Below are positions 6,331 to 10,341 of a DNA stretch of 10,341 nt, in pieces. A program made the translations under genes and the position numbers. The stretch lies in assembly GCA_910577835.1 (NCBI GenBank), contig CAJTOU010000011.1:66723-77063 (forward strand), in the 5' to 3' direction. Positions within the stretch are counted from its first letter, which is position 1, and the number at the start of each line of letters is the position of its first letter. The notes below the pieces were generated by a model. The model did not search any database and was not told the DNA's origin. It saw only the letters and a program-made list of their open reading frames with translations. The DNA comes from an uncultured Lachnospiraceae bacterium (GTDB taxonomy: Bacteria > Bacillota_A > Clostridia > Lachnospirales > Lachnospiraceae).

Positions 6331-7764
6331 TTATTTTGACAAAATTTCTTTAAGAAGCTGGTTTACAATCCCCGGATTTGCCTTGCCCTTTGCTGCCTTC
6401 ATGGTCTGCCCTACAAGAAATCCGATAGCCTTTTCCTTTCCGTTTTTATAGTCTTCGACAGACTGCGGATTATTTGCTACAACCTCCTCTACAATCTTTC
6501 GAATCCCTTCTGTATCGCTATTCATTTTCAGCCCTTTTTCCTCTACATAACTTTCAGGGTCTATATTATGCTCAAAAACTTCCGCAAATACCTGCTTTGC
6601 CACATTTCCATTAATCACGCCGTCTTCTGTAAGCTTAATAAGCTTCGCAAGATTTTCCGGAGAAAATGCAAGCTCCTCAGGGTCCATATTGTTTTCCTTT
6701 AAAAGACGCATGGTTTCACCCATCAGATAATTGCTCACTTTTTTTGCATTTTTACAGATGGCAGTTGCCTCTTCAAAAATATCCGCCATTTTTTTGTACA
6801 ATGTAATAATATCTGCATCATACTCCGGCAGCTTATATTCACTGATATATCTTGCCTTTTTCTCATCACGAAATTCCGGCTGCGCAGCCCTTACTTTCTC
6901 AAGCCACTCATCGCTGATTTCAATTGGAACAAGGTCCGGTTCAGGAAAATATCTGTAATCCTGTGCATCTTCTTTTGAGCGCATGGCATAGGAATACTCT
7001 TTATTATCATCCCATCTTCTTGTTTCCTGAATAACCTCTTTTCCTTCCTCCAGCAAATCAATCTGACGCTCTGTTTCATTTTGAATCGCTCTCGCAATCG
7101 CCTTAAAGGAATTCAAATTTTTCATTTCCGTTCTTGTACCGAACTTTTCTGCTCCCATTTCCCTGACAGACAAATTGACATCCGCCCTCATGGAGCCCTC
7201 ATTCAATTTGCAGTCCGATGCCCCAAGATACTGAATAATCAGCCTTAATTTTTCCAGATATGCAATTACCTCCTCGGCGCTGCGCATATCCGGCTCCGAT
7301 ACAATCTCAATTAATGGCACACCAGAACGGTTAAAATCTACCAGAGAACAGTCTGACCATTCGTCATGAATCAGCTTTCCGGCATCCTCCTCCATATGAA
7401 TTTCATGAATACCGATTGCTTTTTTTCCCTGCTCTGTCTCTATCTCTACTTTTCCGTCGCGGCAAATCGGCAGATATAACTGAGATATCTGATAATTCTG
7501 CGGATTGTCCGGATAAAAATAATTTTTTCTGTCAAATTTGCAGTACTGAGTAATTTTACAGTTTGTAGCAAGTCCTACTGCCATGGCATATTCTACTACC
7601 TGCTTATTTAAAACAGGCAGCGAACCCGGCATACCGGTACATACCGGACATGTGTGTGTATTTGGAGCTCCCCCAAACTCTGTGGAACAGGAGCAGAATA
7701 TTTTTGTTTTCGTGGCCAGTTCGACATGAACCTCAAGGCCTATGACTGTTTCATACTGTTTCAT
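6331..7764 (-). CDS. gatB: Aspartyl/glutamyl-tRNA(Asn/Gln) amidotransferase subunit B
   Basis: GatB carries the kinase and transamidase site of GatCAB: it phosphorylates the misacylated Glu on tRNA(Gln) (or Asp on tRNA(Asn)) with ATP and replaces it with ammonia channelled from GatA. The 477-residue product starts MKQYETVIGLEVHVEL. It has the cysteine cluster C24, C26, C39, C42 expected for the zinc site of the cradle domain. Further family blocks are FDRKNYFYPDNPQNYQISQ at 77-95, HMEEDAGK at 123-130, DFNRSGVPLIEIVSEPD at 143-159 and EGSMRADVNLSVR at 189-201. The last roughly 150 residues are the helical and YqeY-like tRNA-binding tail. Length is normal. A GGGAG (7776-7780) lies 11 bases from the ATG, rather far. 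The start itself is inside a perfect 10-bp tandem repeat. It is third in gatC-gatA-gatB order, separated from gatA by a 159-base spacer containing stem-loops. Confidence 0.97.
   Translation of the reverse strand: MKQYETVIGLEVHVELATKTKIFCSCSTEFGGAPNTHTCPVCTGMPGSLPVLNKQVVEYAMAVGLATNCKITQYCKFDRKNYFYPDNPQNYQISQLYLPICRDGKVEIETEQGKKAIGIHEIHMEEDAGKLIHDEWSDCSLVDFNRSGVPLIEIVSEPDMRSAEEVIAYLEKLRLIIQYLGASDCKLNEGSMRADVNLSVREMGAEKFGTRTEMKNLNSFKAIARAIQNETERQIDLLEEGKEVIQETRRWDDNKEYSYAMRSKEDAQDYRYFPEPDLVPIEISDEWLEKVRAAQPEFRDEKKARYISEYKLPEYDADIITLYKKMADIFEEATAICKNAKKVSNYLMGETMRLLKENNMDPEELAFSPENLAKLIKLTEDGVINGNVAKQVFAEVFEHNIDPESYVEEKGLKMNSDTEGIRKIVEEVVANNPQSVEDYKNGKEKAIGFLVGQTMKAAKGKANPGIVNQLLKEILSK
7745..7764 (-). 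repeat. Perfect 10-bp tandem repeat at the gatB start codon
   Basis: The minus strand reads ATGAAACAGT twice in a row (7764-7755 and 7754-7745), encoding MKQYETV. The second ATG is out of frame. Loss of one copy would give ATG AAA CAG TCA TAG, an immediate stop. Confidence 0.75.
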
Positions 7765-7800
7765 AATCTTGATTTCTCCCTTTCTAAAGGTATTTTCATT

Positions 7801-7849
7801 TCATAGAAAATCACTGAGCCTTTTCTATGATACTGCTCTTACAGAGCGG
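7801..7849 (-). other. Two stem-loops in the gatA-gatB spacer
   Basis: The 159-base gap between gatA and gatB (7765-7923) contains a perfect 10-bp inverted repeat, TCATAGAAAA (7801-7810) with TTTTCTATGA (7821-7830) and a 10-base loop. A second stem, GCTCT (7835-7839) with AGAGC (7843-7847), extends by one G-C pair and one wobble and lies five bases away. In the mRNA the small stem comes first, then the large one, about 36 bases before the gatB start. No T run follows on the minus strand, so neither is a standard terminator. An mRNA processing site or a remnant of a palindromic repeat are both possible. Confidence 0.6.
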
Positions 7850-7923
7850 CATTTACTGGATAAAGTGCAAAAAAAGTTTTCGCAAATTTACAGTGCACAA
7901 ACTCTTTGTTTTTTCCGGCATTT

Positions 7924-9393
7924 TTAATCTCTTGCTGCTGCCGCAGCACATCTTGCATAGGTTCTTGTCTGCTCAAAGGAATACGCAGCCCGAATAATAT
8001 TTTTTTCCATAAAGCTGTCACCGATAAGCTGCAGTCCAATTGGAAGCCCTTTGCTGTCTGTTCCGCAAGGCACGCTAATCCCCGGAAGTCCCGCAAGATT
8101 TACCGATATAGTGTAAATATCTCCCAGATACATTTTAATCGGGTCAGACAGGCTTCTGCCAATCTCCGGCGCCGTAGTCGGCGCTGCCGGTCCCAGAATT
8201 ACATCATATCTTTCAAATGCCTTGTCAAATTCTCTTTTAATTAATGCTTTCGTTCTTAACGCCTTTAAATAATATGCATCATAATAACCGCTGCTTAATA
8301 CAAAAGAGCCCAGCATAATTCTTCTCTTTACCTCTTCACCAAAGCCCTCGGAGCGCGTCTTTTTATACATCTGATGCAAGCCGTCATACTCCTTTGTCCG
8401 AAAACCATATTTCACACCGTCAAACCTCGCCAGATTTGAACTTGCCTCTGCGGAAGCGATAACATAATATGCCGGAATCGCGTAGTCCACCAGTCCAAGC
8501 TCAAATTCTTCCACAACAGCGCCTTTTTCTTCCAGTGTTTTTGCAGCTTTCAGTACAGCGTCTCTTACCTCGTCATCCAGACCTTCTCCAAAATAACTCT
8601 TTGGAATACCGATTTTCATTCCTTTTACATTATCTACAAGTGCTTTTGTAAAATCATAATCTTCCCTCTTCACAGAAGTAGAATCCTTCGCATCATAAGA
8701 AGCAATTGCCTCAAGAACCGTCGCACAGTCTGTCACATCCTTTGCCACTGGCCCTATCTGGTCAAGGGAAGAACCATATGCAATCAATCCATAACGGCTG
8801 ACTGTTCCATAAGTTGGCTTAATACCTGTTACTCCGCAAAAAGAACTTGGCTGCCGAATGGAACCACCGGTATCAGAACCCAGTGCATAGCTGCATTCCT
8901 CTGCCGCTACTGCCGCACAGGAGCCGCCTGATGAGCCGCCCGGTACATGATTTTCATTCCATGGATTTCTTGTCACTCCATAAGCAGATGTCTCTGTGGT
9001 ACTTCCCATGGCAAACTCATCCATATTTGTCTTGCCTATCATTACAGCGCCCGCCTTTTCAAGATTTAAGACCGCCTCCGTTGTATAGGTCGGATAAAAA
9101 TTCTCAAGTATCTTGGAACTGCACGTGGTAAGTATCCCTCTTGTACACATATTGTCCTTAATGGCAACCGGCACTCCCGCCAGTGGTCCCGTAAGCTCAC
9201 CCTTATCAATCGCTTTCTGCACCTGTTCCGCCTTTTTCAAAGCGCCCTCTCTGTCAACTGTCACATAACAATGATATATTTTATCCAAAGCCTCTGTCTG
9301 GTCAAGTGCCGCTGTCACCGCCTCGGTTACAGAAACTTCCTTTTCTTTAATTTTTCTGCTCAGCTCTACCGCTGTAAGACTCATTAAGTTCAT
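7924..9393 (-). CDS. gatA: Aspartyl/glutamyl-tRNA(Asn/Gln) amidotransferase subunit A
   Basis: GatA is the glutaminase of GatCAB: it hydrolyses glutamine and releases ammonia to GatB. The 489-residue product belongs to the amidase-signature family and shows the Ser-cisSer-Lys triad: Lys79 in VPVAIKDN, Ser154 in the GGSSGGS segment (152-158) and Ser178 in SDTGGSIRQPSSFCG. These positions coincide with the numbering I recall for Staphylococcus aureus GatA, which supports the chosen start. The ATG at 9393 (MNLMSLTAVELSRK) has AGAGG six bases upstream; a GTG at 9444 would add 17 residues but has no ribosome site and runs out of the family's normal N-terminus. The C-terminus ends in an Ala-rich ARCAAAAARD tail, probably harmless variation. 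It lies between gatC (151-base gap with tandem palindromic repeats) and gatB. Confidence 0.97.
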   Translation of the reverse strand: MNLMSLTAVELSRKIKEKEVSVTEAVTAALDQTEALDKIYHCYVTVDREGALKKAEQVQKAIDKGELTGPLAGVPVAIKDNMCTRGILTTCSSKILENFYPTYTTEAVLNLEKAGAVMIGKTNMDEFAMGSTTETSAYGVTRNPWNENHVPGGSSGGSCAAVAAEECSYALGSDTGGSIRQPSSFCGVTGIKPTYGTVSRYGLIAYGSSLDQIGPVAKDVTDCATVLEAIASYDAKDSTSVKREDYDFTKALVDNVKGMKIGIPKSYFGEGLDDEVRDAVLKAAKTLEEKGAVVEEFELGLVDYAIPAYYVIASAEASSNLARFDGVKYGFRTKEYDGLHQMYKKTRSEGFGEEVKRRIMLGSFVLSSGYYDAYYLKALRTKALIKREFDKAFERYDVILGPAAPTTAPEIGRSLSDPIKMYLGDIYTISVNLAGLPGISVPCGTDSKGLPIGLQLIGDSFMEKNIIRAAYSFEQTRTYARCAAAAARD

Positions 9394-9465
9394 GTCATAC
9401 CTCTTTCTGTTTTTAATGTCGCTAAACTGCTTGGTAAATTTCACGATTTGCTTTCAGGATTCACC

Positions 9466-9550
9466 ATTCCTTTGGGAATCGCTCAATTAATCACGACTCC
9501 CGAAAGGAATCGCTCAATTAATCACGATTCCCGAAAGGAATCGCTCAATT
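9466..9550 (-). repeat. Tandem palindromic repeats (31-bp unit) in the gatC-gatA gap, overlapping the gatC stop
   Basis: Two complete 31-bp units (9475-9505 and 9506-9536) differ at one base, and a third partial unit (9537-9550) runs into the end of gatC, so the gatC stop codon lies within the repeat. Each junction forms a hairpin: CGATTCC (9525-9531) with GGAATCG (9537-9543), loop five; CGACTCC (9494-9500) with GGAATCG (9506-9512), loop five; and ATTCC (9466-9470) with GGAAT (9475-9479), loop four. The single base change between units keeps pairing as G-U in the minus-strand mRNA. The units are contiguous, with no spacers, so this is not CRISPR; it resembles REP-like palindromic repeats. Confidence 0.85.
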
Positions 9551-9841
9551 ATCTACGGTTTTCGGGACCATAAAGCTGCCGTCTTTTTCTTCTGGAGCAT
9601 TTTTCAAAATATTTTCCCTGTCATTTTCATTCACCACCACATCTTCCCGAAATACATTTTTTACCGGAAATACATGCGACATCGGCTCTACTCCGGCAGT
9701 GTCAAGCTCGTTTAATTTATCAATATAATCAAGCATGCTGCCCATGTCTTTTTTTGCCTTTTCTTTTTCTTCCCCGCTTAACTCAAGTTTTGCAAGGATG
9801 CCTACATATTCGATGGTTTCGTCTGATATTATATTCGCCAT
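9545..9841 (-). CDS. gatC: Aspartyl/glutamyl-tRNA(Asn/Gln) amidotransferase subunit C
   Basis: GatC is the small subunit that wraps around the GatA-GatB interface and stabilises the amidotransferase. The 98-residue product is of family length and has the expected layout: an N-terminal helical part (ISDETIEYVGILAKLEL, about 5-21), a second helix ending DYIDKLNELDT (about 38-48), then the conserved GVEPMSHVFPVKNVFREDV stretch (50-68) and the GSFMVPKTV tail (87-95) typical of GatC. The start at 9841 is firm: GGAGG (9848-9852) is six bases upstream. It is the first gene of gatC-gatA-gatB, with a strong promoter 79 bases before the ATG. Its TGA stop is inside the first unit of the tandem palindromic repeat, so the repeat array abuts the gene directly. 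Confidence 0.97.
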   Translation of the reverse strand: MANIISDETIEYVGILAKLELSGEEKEKAKKDMGSMLDYIDKLNELDTAGVEPMSHVFPVKNVFREDVVVNENDRENILKNAPEEKDGSFMVPKTVDN

Positions 9842-9919
9842 TTTTTACCTCCATAGCGTTTTGTTACTGATAATTCTAATTTATTTTGTTTTTGGCCTGT
9901 CGCCTAATATACCATGTCT

Positions 9920-9948
9920 ATGATAATGAAAGAATGAGGGAAAGTCAA
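9920..9948 (-). promoter_or_regulatory. Promoter of the gatCAB gene run
   Basis: Minus strand TTGACT (9948-9943), a spacer of exactly 17 bases, then TATCAT (9925-9920): five of six consensus matches in each box. The expected start is near 9913, giving a leader of about 70 bases. I see no T-box (no specifier stem or TGGN-type bulge) and no other riboswitch in that leader. The palindromic element at 10008-10241 lies 60 bases upstream. Confidence 0.75.
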
Positions 9949-10007
9949 GGATTTCAAAGAAAAAAATCAGAAAGAGGAATTTAAATAATTGTATCTGAGT
10001 GACACAA

Positions 10008-10241
10008 ATGGAAGGAGAAGGCTTGCTGCAGCGTCTTATTCTGCAGTTTAGAATCTCTAATTGCCTGAAATTCTGCTAAAAGCATCTGCGTCAGAAGTAT
10101 AACTCGCCTTGAAGTTTTTTGAAATTTGCCGCTTTTGTGTGGCTCAAACAATACTCCTGACACAGATAACACAGAATCCCAGACAATAAGAGATTCTAAA
10201 AACTGCGTCATATGGCCCCGCAGCAAGCCTTCTCCTTCCAT
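10008..10241. repeat. 234-bp long-palindrome (MITE-like) element
   Basis: This is what fills most of the gene-free stretch between the gatC promoter and the mobile-element end. The outermost 22 bases are a perfect inverted repeat (10008-10029 with 10220-10241; core GGAAGGAGAAGGCTTGCTGC). Further in, 10043-10063 pairs with 10184-10206 (one mismatch, a two-base bulge), 10064-10076 with 10171-10183, and 10084-10100 with 10151-10167, leaving an unpaired centre of roughly 50 bases. The outer and second stems are separated by a 13 x 13 base poorly matched block. In the inner two blocks, all six mismatches become G-U pairs in minus-strand RNA. No flanking target-site duplication is visible, and no T run follows on the minus strand. 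It could be a non-autonomous mobile repeat or the gene of a long-hairpin RNA. Confidence 0.8.
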
Positions 10242-10287
10242 CTGCTGTATTTCAATTTTGAATGTAAATTTTATTTGTATAACTAAA

Positions 10288-10341
10288 GTGAACTACCCAT
10301 TGTCTAAAGCCAATGGGCTTCCTGCTTCATCGACCTCGTAA
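10288..10341 (-). mobile_element. Right end of an IS200/IS605-family element (rest beyond window)
   Basis: The hairpin CCCATTG (10296-10302) with CAATGGG (10311-10317) and an eight-base loop is read on the minus strand at the very end of a TnpB-like frame, followed by GTTCAC (10293-10288). An imperfect subterminal hairpin of CCC...GGG form overlapping the tnpB 3' end is characteristic of IS200/IS605-family right ends, where single-strand transposases bind, and where the 3' part of the guide RNA of TnpB (omegaRNA, also called reRNA) lies. These elements lack long terminal inverted repeats and target duplications, as here. The boundary near 10288 is inferred from the hairpin position, not proven. 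Confidence 0.6.
10293..10341 (-). CDS. tnpB: TnpB-type RNA-guided nuclease (IS200/IS605 OrfB), C-terminal 15 codons only
   Basis: Only the extreme C-terminus is inside the window; the frame enters from the right edge and ends at the TAG at 10293-10295. It reads YEVDEAGSPLALDNG and then stop. As I recall them, many clostridial TnpB/OrfB proteins end in a variable (N/D)EAGSP tail that overlaps the terminal hairpin, and the stop here falls exactly at the base of such a hairpin. TnpB is an RNA-guided DNA nuclease with a RuvC-type fold, encoded by IS200/IS605-family elements. None of its catalytic residues can be seen here, so whether it is intact is unknown. It is codirectional with gatC, and its transcript could run on through the palindromic element. 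Confidence 0.6.
   Translation of the reverse strand, partial: YEVDEAGSPLALDNG

Noticed and set aside
6314..6342. Possible promoter TTGTCA-17-CAAAAT before the transglutaminase-like gene
   Set aside because: The -35 is good but the -10 is poor and falls in a very AT-rich tract where chance matches are expected.
7853..7921. 22-codon minus-strand frame (MPEKTKSLC...) between gatA and gatB
   Set aside because: Only a weak AAGAGA precedes it, the composition is unremarkable, and it starts three bases after the gatA stop; nothing supports translation.
9466..9550. CRISPR array
   Set aside because: The 31-bp units are directly contiguous with no spacers, there are fewer than three full units, and there are no cas genes; the palindromic tandem repeat explains it.
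9842..9912. T-box or riboswitch in the gatC leader
   Set aside because: The leader is only about 70 bases and shows no antiterminator, specifier loop or terminator.
9981..10241. 86-codon minus-strand open frame starting MEGEGLLRG
   Set aside because: It lies almost wholly within the palindromic element and its ATG is the terminal base of the inverted repeat; the frame is best explained as a by-product of the hairpin. A plus-strand frame from 10126 is the same artefact.

Overview
The window comes from an AT-rich Gram-positive genome, most likely a gut clostridium of the Lachnospiraceae type. The evidence is a complete gatC-gatA-gatB set, an iron-sulfur PurF of the Bacillus/Clostridium kind, strong GGAGG-type ribosome binding sites, and clostridial-looking PurA, PurB and surface proteins. 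The genus cannot be fixed from the sequence alone. Almost everything is on the minus strand; one small gene is on the plus strand.

Layout, left to right: the 5' end of purA (minus, cut by the window edge); an unidentified 140-residue gene on the plus strand with its own promoter (350-772); a bidirectional terminator (813-864); purB (925-2355); purF (2389-3822); a PilZ-domain gene (3861-4214) with a good promoter in front of it; a lipoprotein (4292-4810); a membrane-anchored protein with Ig-like repeats and a transglutaminase-like domain (4852-6285); gatB (6331-7764); gatA (7924-9393); gatC (9545-9841) with a near-consensus promoter upstream; a 234-bp palindromic element (10008-10241); and, at the right edge, the last 15 codons of a TnpB-type protein with the terminal hairpin of an IS200/IS605-family element.

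The minus-strand genes from gatC to purB run head to tail with no recognisable intrinsic terminator between them, so one long transcript is possible. It would start at the gatC promoter (9920-9948), be boosted by an internal promoter at 4260-4288, and end at the terminator at 813-864. GatC, GatA and GatB form the amidotransferase that corrects Glu-tRNA(Gln) (and Asp-tRNA(Asn) where needed). PurF performs the first committed step of purine synthesis. PurB acts twice in the pathway, and PurA supplies its second substrate. The three genes between these housekeeping sets (transglutaminase-like protein, lipoprotein, PilZ protein) look like a small cell-surface and c-di-GMP group of unknown purpose.

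The most unusual material is non-coding. It includes the 234-bp long-hairpin element beside the IS200/IS605 end, three tandem palindromic units in the gatC-gatA gap that overlap the gatC stop codon, and two stem-loops in the gatA-gatB gap. In both the long hairpin and the tandem units, differences between arms fall mostly where minus-strand RNA would still pair through G-U. I did not find an unambiguous new defence or regulatory system.
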